Source: Prorocentrum cordatum (taxonomy: Eukaryota > Sar > Dinophyceae > Prorocentrales > Prorocentraceae). From it: DNA of 60,000 nucleotides. The notes below the pieces were generated by a model that was not told the origin of the DNA, ran no database searches, and saw nothing but the letters and a program-made list of their open reading frames with translations. Numbering within the stretch: position 1 is the first letter of the stretch; every line of letters begins with the position of its first letter. The position numbers and the translations under genes were made by a program. Where the stretch lies: assembly GCA_963575745.1 (NCBI GenBank), contig CAUYUJ010014349.1, positions 610,881-670,880 on the forward strand, read 5' to 3'. Positions 1-10,818 of the stretch are shown piece after piece.

Positions 1-68
1 TGAGACTGTCTGTCAGCATGAGCAGCCCATGAGAAGCGAAGGTTTCAACTTGAGATTATCTTCAGCGG

Positions 69-629
69 ATGCGACTGACCAAGGGGGGCATCTCCTCGGG
101 CGTCGGCATCGCGGTCCGCCAGCACATCGGAGTTGGCGAACCGCCTCATGTACACAGACATCTCCTCCACTCGCGTTGCTCGATCGTGTGGGTGAACGGG
201 TGCGTGAAGGGGGGCTTCTATGTCGCCAGTGTGTACATTCCAGATGGCGAGGGAGTTGCAGGAGCTAAAGGGCAGCAGATCATGAATCAGTTGGGAGAAT
301 TCTTGTTTGGGGCCCAGAAGCCCTTCGCCATATCTGGGGATTTCAACAGTTTACCCCCGGAGGTTCAGAGTCTTCGGGGCGTTCAGAAGATGAGGGGTGT
401 TGTGGTGAGTTGTAACATGCCGACTTGTCGCGTGGGCAAAGCGTGGCGTGATCTAGATTTCTTCGTGGTCTCGCATGAGCTCGTCGGGGTCGTCAGATCG
501 TGTGAACGTCTCTCGGACTCGGCGAATAAGAATCATTTCCCTGTCCGTCTGTCTCTGGGAACCGATGCGCACTTGCAGCTAAGTCGCACGTCAAGGTGCC
601 CATGCCTTTTCCGACAGAGAGGCCTATAG
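69..629 (+). pseudogene. LINE endonuclease domain (EEP/AP-like), partial
   Basis: The frame reads like the C-terminal two thirds of an exonuclease-endonuclease-phosphatase domain, which nicks target DNA for LINE insertion. It shows the SGDFN motif (GDFN, Asp codon at 339), then LDFFVVSHEL in place of the usual xDYFLVS motif, and NKNHFPV near the end in place of the (S)DHxP histidine motif. The N-terminal part, with the catalytic Asn and Glu, lies upstream or outside the window. The frame closes at a TAG (627-629). The element continues in frame 2 from about 590, so there is a frameshift at the domain boundary. The domain call is firm; activity is unlikely. Confidence 0.75.
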
Positions 630-3600
630 GACCAGTCCCACTGCCGCAGGATTGGTCAGATATCAGCAGTTCGTTCGAGGCGATCGACGAGGCGCCGACG
701 GCAGAAGGTTTCAAGAATTTCCATGGGCAGCTATGCGATCGCATGGAGACCGAGCTCTGCGATACTTTGAGCATTCCTGTCTCGGATCGACCTAAGTATT
801 GTGGGAGGAGTCGGGGCTTTCGGGTGGTGGAAAAGCCGACTCTGGAATACGTCACGGGACCGTTTCCGAAATGTTCGAAGCAGACGAGGAGTATGAGGAG
901 ATATCAGGTTTGGCTGGAGTAGTTGAGTTACCTGGTGGGCAAGGGGCATTCTTGGGAGCCCAAGGGTGTTCGTGACTTACTCTGGAGGCTCAGCTGGTCG
1001 AACCCGAGTTTGGCAGACGTTCCAGGCTGGAAGCAGTTTCACTCTTCTCTGCAGCTGACCGCGGACGTCGGCTTGGGCGGCATCTCCGCGGGGCTGCACG
1101 CGTTGCGCAGCTTGGCGGACCAGGAGGAGGCGGGGTTCAGGAGCAAGAGGACCAAGGAGTGGAGGAGCTGGGTATCCCAATCTTTGGAGTCCGGAGGGGG
1201 CGCGGTCTACAAGTGGACCAAAGAGCCTCAAGGATGGGCCCCTGGCGCTGCGGGGCCTGCTGGAGCCCCTGCGGGGCCAGTGGACACCGTCGAGCAGCTG
1301 CTTAGGGAATGGCGTGAGGTTTGGCACGAGGGCGAACCTTCTCGGCTTCTGGCTTCTGACCTGGACCAACCCTTGGGCGAACCTCCCCCTCCACCAACGG
1401 CCGAACAGCTCCGTGAGGTTCTCAAGAGGTTCAAAAAGGGCACAGCGGTCGGCATTGATGGTTGGAACCCTTGTGTTTTGAAGTTGTTGAGCGACAAGGC
1501 TTTGACGGCCTACGGGTTGTTCCTCGGCTTTATAGAAGAGCACCTACTGATCCCTGAACAATGCGATGTGTAGTTGGTGATTTTTCTTCAGAAGTCAGAC
1601 GGAGGTCATCGACCCATAGGAGTTTTGGCGACATGCATCCGCATCCTGGGCCGACTCAGGCGAGACCAGGCCAACCAATGGGAGCGGAATCATGCCCTGA
1701 GTTGCGCGCACGGCGGCAAGGGCAAGAGTTGCGAGCGCGCAGTGTGGCAGCAGGCGGCGCGAGCCGAAGCTGCAGAATCTATCGCGGCTTGTTCGGGGTC
1801 AGCGCTGATAGATCTAGAGAAGTGCGATGAGAAGATCCCCCGCGATGTTCTTTGGAGGTCCTGCCAGAAGCACAGTTTCGACTTAAGACGGGCTCGGCTT
1901 TTGTTGACGTTGTACGGAGGGCGGAGGATGATCAAGGTGAGGGAGGCCGTCTCGTCGGTTATCAGGCTGAATCGCTCGATCATCGCGGGCTGTTCGTTTG
2001 CGACGACGTTACTGCGTGTTGTGCTGTACGATTTGTTAGTGCACATGCGTGATCGATGCCCGAGCGTACACCTGTATGTCATGGTAGACGATATAACATT
2101 AGAAGCTAGCGGCTCGGCACGTTTCGTTCGACAGACGCTAGCTTCTGCGGTCCCCGACGTCTGCAAGCAGTTACAGCATCTGGAGCAAGTGGTTTCACGC
2201 AAGAAATGCCAGGTGCTGGCTTCTACCAAGGAGTTAGCGGCGCAGCTAGGCAAAGATCTGCGTGCATATAGTTCCAAGGTGTACGCCAGCGTCAAGAACC
2301 TAGGGCACGACTTCGGATTGCAAGCCCGTGCAGGTAAACCAGTGCAGAAGTCCAAGATCAGCAAACCCAGGAGGCGTGCACATCGATTTCGGGCCCTCAA
2401 GCATCATCGCAAAGGGTTAACACGTGTTTACCGTGCAGGAGGTCTAGCCTCGGCCACGTACGGGGCGCGGGTCATGGGCATGCCAGATAGTGAGTTGCAG
2501 AAGTTGAGGGCTGTCTCGGCCTTCGCGCTCTTCGGCAAGGCGAAGGGCCGCTCGCGAGCTGTGCAGTTTTTGTGGTTGGACCCTCCGGATGCCGATCCGT
2601 CCTTCCAGGTGAACTCGCTCCCGCTGCTCACTTGGTTGTTGGCGCTGCACCAGGAATGGGCCCCCACAAACATGATGGAACACATATTCCACAGGGCCTT
2701 AACACGGGCCCAGCAGGGCTGGGGATATGTGCGAGGCCCTGCAGGGGCCGTCGTCCGAACCCTCAGGCGTCTCGGGTGGGCGGCAAGGTCGTATCACATG
2801 TGGGTTGACCCCCGTGGGCTCCAAGTTGACTTCCTTCATACTGGAATCCCCACCCTCAAAGCTGTTATCTATATGGGGATCGAGCGGCAGCTCGAGCAGG
2901 CGGCCGCCAAGCACCTCGGTTGGGAAGGTTTTGCGTTCCTGGATCCTGTGAAAGCAGAGATCAGGCAGCTTCGGGGACGTGGGCCCTCGGCTCAGGCTGA
3001 TCTGGTGGCCATTCATATGGCTGGGGGCCTCTGGGCTCAGGATAAGATTTACAAGAATAGGTACAGTATCGCTCGAGAATGCAGGTGGTGCGTGGGCGCT
3101 CCAGGTACCATATCGCACCGTTTGTACAGGTGCGATGGTCTTGCTGGCTGGAGGCGCGAGCAGGGTTTCAACGGGCTGATTTCCATAGGCAGAGATTTCC
3201 CCGACAACCAGATGGTTGACTTCGGCTGCTTGGGTAGCAAGCGAGATGATCTTTCCCCTCCGTTGCAGGTCGGTGAGAGCCAAACGAGTTGGCACCCTCG
3301 AGGAGGACATCTTGGGGGACTTATACTTATTGATGGGTCTGGGTTAAATCCTGATATTGATTGGATGTCGAGGGCGGCGTGGTCGGCATGCTCTCTCAGA
3401 CCAGGCACGGAGGAGGTCCAAGCAGTTGCTTACGGCCCCGTTCCAGGCTTGGTCCAGTCCTCAGGACTTGCCGAGCACTACGCGTTCCTGATGGCCCTGA
3501 CCCTCATGCCAGCCAGAGCCGCGATCGTGACAGATCACAAGAGCTTGCTGCTGGCCCTCGAGAAGGGCCCTGAGGTAAAGTGCTGCCCTACTTAGCCACA

Positions 3601-3898
3601 TTGGGAGATCTGGAGGACGATTTTCTGGAAAATCGATGACATCGGGAGAGAAAACGTTGAGCTGGTTTGGATGCCTTCCCATCGGCCCAGGTCCTGGTAT
3701 AGGAACCATGGGTATTCTGATGAGTGGTTTCCTGGGAATGCCGCGGCTGACAAGTATGCTAGGCTTGGCGCTATGGGGCACCCTTCTGTGGCCCACGTAG
3801 ATCAGCGTGTTGCAGCAGCCATGCACGTAGGCAGTCAGTTTGTTCGGATGTTCGGAGGAACTGTGAGAAACCTAAGCCAGATGGTTTTCCCGATGTAG
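596..3898 (+). pseudogene. LINE reverse transcriptase and RNase H, interrupted by amber codons
   Basis: One frame (frame 2) carries a whole RT-RNase H polyprotein with TAG codons at 920-922, 1571-1573 and 3593-3595. RT features: GTAVGIDGWNP (about 1440) upstream, SDGGHRPIG after the second TAG, motif A with ALIDLEKCDE (Asp codon 1811), and motif C as MVDDI (Asp codons 2087 and 2090) rather than YADD. RNase H features: LIDGSG (Asp codon 3332), GLAEHYAF (Glu), IVTDHKS (Asp), and after the third TAG WMPSH and GNAAADKYA. The last TAG (3896) is probably not in the true frame, because frame 1 from about 3860 reads KPDGFPDVDRIPKTSKYKP and joins the zinc region. Without the stops the protein would be about 1,100 residues. 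It is probably inactive. Confidence 0.85.
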
Positions 3899-4317
3899 AT
3901 AGAATTCCCAAGACGAGTAAATACAAGCCTGTAGCTCCTGGGGCGGCCCAGCCTGTGGTCACCTTCAAGATTGGCAGGTCGGATAACAATCACCTCCTAC
4001 ACCTCACAGATGGGGTCTGGGGGTGTAGAGTGTGCGGAAGAGCCTCCGTGAAGAGAAGCATTGTCGTGCAGGACCCCTGTCCAGGCAAGCCGCGTGTCCT
4101 GGCCAGGTGTCACGACACTCGCAGAATGTGGAGTGTCAATGCTGAACTGTTCTTTTGTATGGTCTGTGGCTGCCACGCGCGGAGGCAGGTCAAGGACCTG
4201 GCCCTGCGATGCAGCCAAGGGCCAACCAGTGGTGCGGAGCGCTCACTCAAGTTGTTGCGCAAAGGTGTGGACCCAACCAGCAAGAAGGAGGTTGGGGTGC
4301 CATTCCCCGCCCACTAA
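3860..4317 (+). pseudogene. LINE C-terminal cysteine-rich (zinc-finger-like) region
   Basis: Frame 1 continues the LINE protein after a shift near 3860 and ends at TAA 4315-4317. It contains CRVCGR, then CHDTRRMW, then CMVCGCHARR and a late cysteine in LRCSQG, followed by LLRKGVDPTSKK. This resembles the cysteine/histidine-rich tail that follows RNase H in dinoflagellate LINE proteins and may bind nucleic acid. That role is inferred from position and from my recollection of the family. Confidence 0.55.
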
Positions 4318-4369
4318 TTCAAATCGTCTGTGCGTGTCTTGCGCTGCGGGACACGCGCTCCGAGGCTCC

Positions 4370-4615
4370 AGAGGCTCCAGAGGGAGGAAGCGGAGGAGGA
4401 GGAGGTTCAGGAGGTGGAGGAGGAAACGGAGAGAGGAGGATGAGGTGGGAGGATGAAGGAGGGAAGAGGAGGTGGAAACATACAGGAAGAGGAGGAGGAT
4501 GAGGAAGAGGAGGGGAGGTGGAAACATATAGGAAGAGGTGAAGGGGGAGGGAGTCGTAGGAGGATGTGGAGGAGGAGGAGGAGGAGGAGGAGGAGGAGGA
4601 GGAGGAGGGAATTCG
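4370..4615 (+). repeat. GGA/GAG-rich microsatellite
   Basis: Imperfect (GGA)n with interspersed GGAAACATA segments, becoming a pure GGA run at about 4566-4610. It starts right after the LINE coding end and may mark or follow the LINE 3' end. Long open frames across it, such as the poly-Glu/poly-Arg ones, are composition artefacts. Confidence 0.9.
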
Positions 4616-4858
4616 AGGAGGCGGCCGACTCCGTCGACGACGCCGTCGCAGTTTCTGGCGCCGTCCCAGGCTGTGGCGACGCAGAGCTCCAGAACCCCGC
4701 GGACAAACAAATCCTCCGAAACAAAGTCGCTGCCGCCGCCGCGCCTGGCCGTAGCGCCGAAGAAGATCGGAAACGCCCTGAAAGCCTCCGAAGCGAACTC
4801 GCTGCCGTCACACGAAGAGCAAACAGCAGCATATCACAAACTTTCGGCGGTCCGCGTA

Positions 4859-4962
4859 GATCTCTTGGATCGGCGCTGGACCCACCTTCCTGGCGCGCGG
4901 AGCGTGCCAGGGACGGCGCCAGAGGCGCCGCCAGAGGGGGCCCAGCGCCTACCCAAGAGATC
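4859..4962. mobile_element. Foldback (MITE-like) hairpin, copy 1
   Basis: The left arm at 4859-4883 (GATCTCTTGG...GCGCTGGACCC) is the near-exact reverse complement of the right arm at 4938-4962 (GGGCCCAGCG...CAAGAGATC), with a few mismatches. The inner sequence also pairs in parts. The left arm, with its upstream ACTTTCGG, is shared with copies at 5271 and 37333, so this is a repeated element rather than a chance hairpin. It encodes no protein. Confidence 0.7.
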
Positions 4963-5270
4963 CAGGTCCACGTGCGGTTATGCATTGCTCGTGTTTCTCC
5001 ACTCGCCGTCATCTCCGTCGCTGTCGTCGCCGCCGCTCAGGAGGCAAACTCCCCGCGGGGGTCGCCCCGGCTGCTCACAGCCGGTGGGCCGGGCGTGGAG
5101 GCCGGCGGCGTGGAGCGGACCATGCGGGGGCGCGGCCCAGCGGCGCTGCCGCCCGCGGCGGCCAGCGAGGCGCACGTCGTCGTCGTTGCTCTCCTTGGTA
5201 TCGCTCGGACGTGTGCATCTCCTCTCGGGTTCGACCCTGCCTCGGGGCGCAGGTCACGGCACGAGCAGAA

Positions 5271-5391
5271 ACTCTCGGAGTTCCGCGCGGATTTCTCGGA
5301 TGTGCGCTGGGGCCCCCTCTGGCGGAGCCTGATTGGCGCGCTCCGCGGGGGTCCAGCCCACATCAAAAAGATCTGCACGGAGCTCCAACAG
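5271..5391. mobile_element. Foldback (MITE-like) hairpin, copy 2
   Basis: The left arm (about 5271-5325: GGAGTTCCGCGCGGATTTCT then GGATGTGCGCTGG) pairs with the right arm (about 5349-5391: GGTCCAGCCCACATC then GATCTGCACGGAGCTCCAAC) over about 45 positions with roughly ten mismatches. It belongs to the same family as copies 1 and 3. The right flank also resembles that of copy 1 (TTATGCA then TGTTTCTC), so the repeated unit probably extends past the hairpin. Confidence 0.65.
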
Positions 5392-5915
5392 TTTGTGCTT
5401 ATGCACTGTGTTGTTTCTCTAGTTGCCCGCTCGGGACTAGCCTTGCCGTCAAGGGCCGAGGCGTGCAGGGGCCTGGCACTGAGCCGCCGATCTGAGGCAC
5501 GCACGCTGCTGACGATTGTGGTGGCGGAGGTGCTGAATGGATAAATGTCGGCGTGTCAAATTCGTAGTCGCCGTCGTTGACGTCGCCGTCTCCGTCTGTG
5601 CCGTCCTCGTCCTGGCGGGCGCGGTCGTGGAGCAGGAAGACCAGGGGAAGGCGGAGGTGTACAGGAGGGGGTGACAACGATGAGGAAGGGATCGAGTCCA
5701 GAAAACTGGCCCGCGCTGGGCGACGGCGCCATTCTGAATGACGGGAGCACAAGCCCAATCCTAGAGTGTTGGAAGGGCCAGGCAGTTTCAGAATTGCAAG
5801 AAGAGCACCTGCAAACCCAACTCGGGCCAATCCTGCGTGCGACAACAACTACGCGGAGGGGGGGGGACGACACTCTCCGGGGACGTTTTCGGAGAAGAAC
5901 GGAGATGTTGAGGTG
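5392..5915. other. Intergenic stretch between hairpin copy 2 and the copia LTR
   Basis: GC-rich sequence with a CGTCGT-rich part near 5560-5610. No conserved coding frame was recognised on either strand. The open frames here lack family resemblance. Confidence 0.4.
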
Positions 5916-6119
5916 CACTACGATCGTTCCCTTTGTTTCCATGTTGGCACTTGCGGGCCCCTGACGTAGTTAGGCCCCGAGGGCTCGGGCCTAAGGAGGC
6001 CCCGATTGCCAGCTGCCGCCGGTGACGCGCCTCGTTCCGGAACCGCTCTGGCTCCGAAGAGCTCTTTAGCGCACGGGCTCACACTTGAAAAGTTTTCGAC
6101 GGCGGCGGCCGTCATTTGA
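5916..6119 (+). repeat. 5' LTR of the copia element
   Basis: It shares with 13228-13413 the blocks CACTACGATCGT, GGCCCCGAGGGC, GAGGAGGCCCCGAT, TGACGCGCCTCGTTCC, ACCGCTCTGG, TCCGAAGAGCTCTT, GCGCACGGG and GGCCGTCA, in the same order. Similarity stops at 6119, directly before a primer-binding-site-like sequence. The 5' boundary is approximate, since the part between 5928 and 5970 does not align well. Confidence 0.75.
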
Positions 6120-6134
6120 TGGTAGCGGGGCTGG
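6120..6134 (+). promoter_or_regulatory. Candidate primer-binding site (initiator tRNA-Met-like)
   Basis: TGGTAGCGGGGCTGG begins at the first base after the shared LTR end. The usual initiator-tRNA-Met PBS begins TGGTAGCAGAGG, so the first seven bases agree, with two differences in the next four. The position is exactly where a PBS should be; the match is partial. Confidence 0.5.
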
Positions 6135-6182
6135 TCGGATTCGCCCTCGGTCAGCTCCCGCCTCCCCCGCGGCAGCGCGGAG

Positions 6183-6899
6183 GTGAACACGATCACGCCC
6201 TTGGCGATGGCGGTGGCCGTCCAGTGGGAAGCTCGAGGGCACTCGCGGCAAAGAGGTTGGCGGTTCCTCATCGTGCTGGGCCTGGGCGGCCTGGCACACC
6301 ACACCGGCAGCGGCGAACCTGACACGTTCAACGTGTGCAACACCGGCAGCGGCGAGCCTGACAAGGTCGACGTGTGCACCTACGCGACTGGAGCGGTCGA
6401 CGTGCTCAACGTCAAGATGGCGAAGGTCAGCAATCTGGAGCTTTCTTCGAGGAGTACCATGGGAGAAGGAGATCGTGGCGCCTACTTCGGTCGCGCGGGC
6501 GACGAGAAGCAGACCGCGACGCCGATCAACCTACGCAATGGCATCAGTGGGACGGCGTACGACGCTGTGCGAGATTTGACCCACGCGTAGCTGCTAACCT
6601 TCGACGTCGGAGTGGTCGAGGGCGGCAAGGGCGGTGCGAGCTACGAGAAGAAGCGAGCCAACGCGACTGGACTGGAGCAGCTACTGACGACGCTGGGAGA
6701 GTCTGCGATGAAGGAGCGACCAGTCCGGGCGGCGGAGCTGTTCGATGGCGCGCCGTACGTCAAGACGGTCTGGAGGGCCGCTGGCGAGAGCACGCAGGAG
6801 TATATCGCGAGGCGCTGGAAGGCGTTCGAGGACCTCAAGAAGGTAGGCGAGAATGCGACGATCAGCGACGACCTCCAGGCGCACATACTGCTGAAGTAG
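6183..6899 (+). pseudogene. copia gag remnant
   Basis: Frame 0 resembles the dinoflagellate copia Gag core. It has NGISGTAYDAVRDLTHA, an in-frame TAG at 6588, then a helical region (GLEQLLTTLGE; VWRAAGESTQEYIARRWKAF; DDLQAHILLK) and another TAG at 6897, after which KSDRAGV continues. Gag forms the virus-like particle. The true start is unclear; the first ATG in this frame is at 6183. The family assignment rests on remembered similarity and on the downstream pol order. Confidence 0.6.
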
Positions 6900-7005
6900 A
6901 AGAGCGACCGCGCCGGCGTCGCCAGCTCGGCGAGCAACCAGCAAAGCAAGGGCGCGTTCGCCAATGCCCTGAGGACGCAGCGCCCCAGTACCCACGAACG
7001 CGAGC

Positions 7006-7596
7006 ATGGGAATAATCACGAACAGCGCGGAGATGCTCGGCCACGGCGGTTCGGGGGGGCGTCGGCATCAGTTCCGGGCTCAGGCGCGGCAGGCTGGCAT
7101 CGAGGAGGGCGACGAGGAAGACGATGGGGAGGGCGCGACCTCCTGCGTCGCATCGGAGCCCGAGGTCTACTTAGGCGAGGACGAGGCCAGCCTGGGGGAG
7201 CTCGACCAGATGGGCGACGAGGCGCTGGGGAGTTTCGCGGCGATTATGCAGCGCGAGCAGAAAATTTGGTCGACGGGCCGCGTTAAGGGCCGCGGCTGGA
7301 GCAACCCACGCCCGGCGGGTTCGTCGGGGAACTCACGGGGCCGACCTCGCAGCCGCGGCGGCAAGGGCGGCGACGACCCGGAGAGGGGGCCCAGGATTGA
7401 AAAGCTGAAGCGGACAACGCGGCGCGCGAGTTGTGGTCAGATCGGGCGCTGGCACGGCGACCCCGCTTGTCCGATGTCTACTCAGGCGGCGCCGCCGCCA
7501 TCGGACCGCCCAAGTCGAGCTACTTTAGCTGCGGCGACTTCGGCGGCGAGAAGGTCAGCGGCGGTGGCGCCAGGATCGCCGAGGTGTTCGTGGTAG
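7006..7596 (+). pseudogene. copia gag C-terminal part with degenerate zinc knuckle
   Basis: Frame 1 carries an acidic stretch (GDEEDDGEGATSC), an Arg/Gly-rich basic stretch (about 7280-7400), then SCGQIGRWHGDPACP near 7430-7475. The last matches the CxxCGxxGHWxGDPxCP knuckle of dinoflagellate copia Gag, but with the first Cys missing and the His of GHW replaced by Arg. Nucleic-acid binding is therefore doubtful in this copy. Confidence 0.55.
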
Positions 7597-7929
7597 GGGC
7601 GTCTTCGAGCTCGGCGGAGGTCAGCTCCGGGCTCGGAGCCCGAGCGAAGGCCGCGTCTAAGCGGGCGACAGGACCGGGCACGCGCGGCGAGACGCTCAAG
7701 GACAGCGTTGACGACGGCGACGGGGCGGCTGGACAGCCGCGACGGCGCTGACGCCCCCTGCCCGTCATGGGCCACCCCTGCGACTGCGCCCCGAGGGCCC
7801 CTGAGAGCTTGCGCCGGGCTGTTCACGGGCGCGAACGGGGCGCCAGGCTGTTAAGGTGCGCCATCAGCGCCCGCCGAGCCAGCCCGGCATTCACGTGGTC
7901 AGGGCGCGCCGTGCCGACGGAGAGCAGCT

Positions 7930-9332
7930 TTGGAAGGTTTTCGCGGCGTCGCTGCCGTTCGCCCCGAAGGGCAGGCCCCGGTGCGCGGGGGGGCGAGGTC
8001 GCCCGACAGGGTCTGCAGGGCCGTCAAGAACACGCCGAGGGTGAGGCGCGCGGCAGCGGAGATGATGACCAAGAAGGCACGCGAGGTGAAGGTGCCATCC
8101 GACGAAGAGCTGGACGAGATACCGACCGCCAAAAAATGCCCGCACGCAAAGGGCAATCTCGGGGGGCACGCGTTCGCGGAGCACCCGGCGGACTTCAACC
8201 AGGACGTCAGGGGCCTGGACGTGGAGTGCGCCCCCCCTTCGGCGGCGAGAAGATCAAGGTCGGCAAGCGCACGGGATGCGCATTCGCAGAGTTCGTGGAC
8301 AGCGGGCCAGGATCCCGAGCCTACGGCCACTCTTTCATATTGGCGGCGATGGCCAGCGACGCGCCCAAGCTCAGCGTCGACCAGCACCGCTTGGCGCGGT
8401 TCCCGACACACCCCATGGCGATGGGCGAGCGGGGCCCCCCCGGCCCAGGAGGAGGACGGGAGCTTCCAGGTCTTCATGGTCGGGGCCGCGGAGGAGGTCA
8501 ACGAGGCGTTCAGCTCGGCTTCCCGGGGCCCGCCCGGGTTCGCGGTGCTCGACGCGGCCTGCCAGAGGACCATGCATGGCGCGCCTTGGAGGATCAAGGG
8601 CGATGAGCAGTCGCGGGCCATTTTCCTCAAGCCGATCTCAGGTTCACGCGAGACCAATTTCAGAGGAGTCGGCGAAGCCGCGTGCAGCGACGCGGCGTAG
8701 AGGATGCCTGTTGACATCGCCAACAGCGCGTTCACGATCGAGACCGCAGAGCTTGACCAGGACGCGCCCATGTTTATCCCCAAGGACACGCAGTCCAAGC
8801 TCGGGACTGTCACCGATGCGGCGAACGGTATCGCGAACATCAACGCCGTCGGCGCACTTGACGCGCCGCGCTCGGCGCACCGCTGGTCCGAACGGGCGGT
8901 GGCCACCTGGGAGTCAACTTGCTTGACTTCCTAGATCCCGCGGTGTTCGACCCGGGGTTCCAGGTCTACTTCGAACAGGACGGGTCCAGTCAGGGCGGAG
9001 TCGACACGGGCGCCATCGACGCAGCGGAGGTCATCGACGGGCACGCCAGCGAGGTCAGCACCAAGGCGGAGATCGAGGAGGTCTCCGAGGATCCCAGGAT
9101 GACCGACTGGAGCGACGACCCGTCCTAGCAGATGGCAAGTTCCAGGTGGGCGAAGAAGATTCAGGCGATGCACGAGGATCTTCAGACCATCGAGATGCGG
9201 ACCTGCGACGCGATGATCAGTGCGGCCGCCCGTGCCGGGCGACTCTCCCGGGGCAAGATGCTACTCAAGCAGTTGTTCTACGGCCAGCTCGGCATCGCCA
9301 TGCTCGCGACCCCCAGGTTCGGACGCGTCTGA
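7930..9332 (+). pseudogene. copia aspartic protease region
   Basis: The protease signature in frame 1 is GFAVLDAACQRTMHGAPW, with its Asp codon at 8551. The usual retropepsin D-T/S-G is read here as D-A-A; in dinoflagellate copia elements I recall LDTAC at this place. The frame meets a TAG at 8698 and goes on as RMPVDIANSAFTIETAE, then shifts to frame 0 near 8920 (GGHLGVNLLDFL) and has another TAG at 9126. The upstream part (7600-8500) is too frame-scrambled to annotate. Confidence 0.6.
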
Positions 9333-9705
9333 TCGAGTCGGACGCGGCCGACGCGTTCTACTGGAGCAGCCGCTCGGATCGAGCGTGCGCGACCAGCCCG
9401 AGAAGCTCGTCGAGGATGGCGTTTTCGTCGAGCGCACGCAGCGCGGCTGCCAGCTCGGTTGCACGGGCGAAGTTACGGACGACCCACGCTACATACCTAT
9501 GAGGACTCTGACCACGTCGGTCGCCATCTGCGAAGCACTATGCAACGCGAAGCGCGACCGCTCCCACAGGCGCGCCGCTCGAGAACGAGAAGGAGACCAG
9601 GGCCGCAGCCAAGTGGCCCGACGAGCTGGATCGCACCATCCTCTCGGCCATCGACAAGCATATTGACCTGGAGTTTGGCGAGCAAGCCGACGCCAACATT
9701 ATGGC

Positions 9706-9933
9706 GTGCTTGTTCAAGCGGAGGGGCCGACGGCCAGGAAGAGGAGGCCGCGCGGCAAGCCGCCGAAGCGCAAGGGGGCGGGAGAAAAGCAACTTGAGGC
9801 CGACCCGTTGGCCGAAGAGGGGCCTCAGGACAAGGGCGGGCGTCGGCCTGAACGTGGAGCTCCGCAAGTCCCTGAGGACACCGCGGAAGCACGCGCTGAA
9901 GCTGCTGCGGGACTGGAGCCCATACTATCGCAG

Positions 9934-9998
<65 letters not shown>

Positions 9999-10818
9999 CG
10001 CACGGCGGCTCTCCTTCGACCCCTGCGTTAGGCGAGACATTCGTAGCCCGCGCGTTGACTTCGGCCACCCTACGAACGCGACATTGGCGCGGTGCCTGCG
10101 CCGCACGGGGGCCAGGAAAGCGTGCGCCGAGGCCGCGCGGAATTTCAGATGCGACGCCTGTGGCGACAGGCTCAGGGCGAATCACGTCCGCCCCGCGAGG
10201 ATGCTGGGCCGCTATAAGTTTAACTTCCACGTGATGCTGGACACCCTGTTTGCCCACGACGCCGAAGGCAACGCCCGCGCGTTCCTGAAAATCATGCATG
10301 TGCGACGGCACGCGGTTCCAGGTGGTCTGGCACCTGCGCAAGGGCACCATCGCGCCCTCGGCCAAGGTCGCGCTGGACACATTCCTCACCGTTTCGGCCA
10401 GTTGGGCCGGACTGCCGCAGTCCATCTTCGTGGACTGCAGCAAGGAGTTCGCCAAGGAGTTCCCTCGCCCAACGTTCGAGAACGGGACGGGGTCAAGACA
10501 GAGGAGGCGGCGCTGGAGGCTCACGAGCAGATGGGCCGCATCGAGCGGATGGGGGGCATCTGGAAGCAGGCGTTCCATCGGGTGGTGCAGGGCGCCCAGG
10601 TCACGAAGGGCAAGGACCTGAGGACCGCGTGCGCGGTGGCCAACCAGGTCCGCAACGAGTCGGTCCTCCACGACGGCTACTCGCCTGCGAACTGCTCGGG
10701 GCTCGCGGACTACGAATTCCAGTTTCTGCGTGCAGGATGGCGAGTCGGAGAAGCTGAACGTCCACGAGGCCGCGCTAGACCCAGAGTCCGCAATGGCAGC
10801 CGCGCTGCTGTGGCGTGA
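9706..10818 (+). pseudogene. copia integrase, with a GA microsatellite at its N-terminal side
   Basis: Frame 1 reads GHPTNATLARCLRR then FRCDACGDR, the HHCC-like zinc region. The catalytic core starts with FNFHVMLDTLF (Asp codon 10240). The second Asp lies in frame 2 as SIFVDCSKEF (codon 10433). The Glu is back in frame 1 as GRIERMGGIWK (codon 10543). Two compensating shifts (about 10295 and 10490) therefore interrupt a complete D-D-E set. The tail reads LRTACAVANQVRNESVLHDG followed by YSPANCSG, typical of copia integrase. The (GA)n at 9938-9995 is read as alternating Arg-Glu. Confidence 0.75.
9938..9995 (+). repeat. (GA)n microsatellite inside copia pol
   Basis: About 28 uninterrupted GA units lie within the integrase-proximal coding frame. 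The repeat is even-length and keeps frame 1 open as an Arg-Glu run, so it may be an expansion after the element died. Confidence 0.95.

Larger units (their letters stand above)
1..4380 (+). mobile_element. Decayed LINE (non-LTR retrotransposon), 5' end outside window
   Basis: Domains run in order: AP-type endonuclease (about 69-600), reverse transcriptase (about 1400-2500), RNase H (about 3310-3780) and a C-terminal cysteine-rich region (about 3860-4317). This is the layout of RNase H-bearing LINEs that are common in dinoflagellates. The copy is broken by in-frame TAG codons at 920, 1571 and 3593 and by shifts near 600 and 3860. The 5' end is cut by the window. The 3' end is uncertain; it is placed where a GGA-rich microsatellite begins. 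No target-site duplication could be identified because the 5' end is missing. Confidence 0.85.

Noticed and set aside
923-3595. A genetic code in which UAG is sense
   Set aside because: Several apparent host genes here end in TAG, and likely Trp sites in the DIRS element also became TAG or TGA, so decay explains the stops better.
5225-5245. tRNA B-box-like GGGTTCGACCC
   Set aside because: No A box or folded tRNA at the right distance; it falls within repeated sequence near hairpin copy 2.
4453-5544. 363-codon frame through the GGA array and hairpin copies
   Set aside because: The start is in a microsatellite and the rest passes through repeated hairpins; there is no family resemblance.
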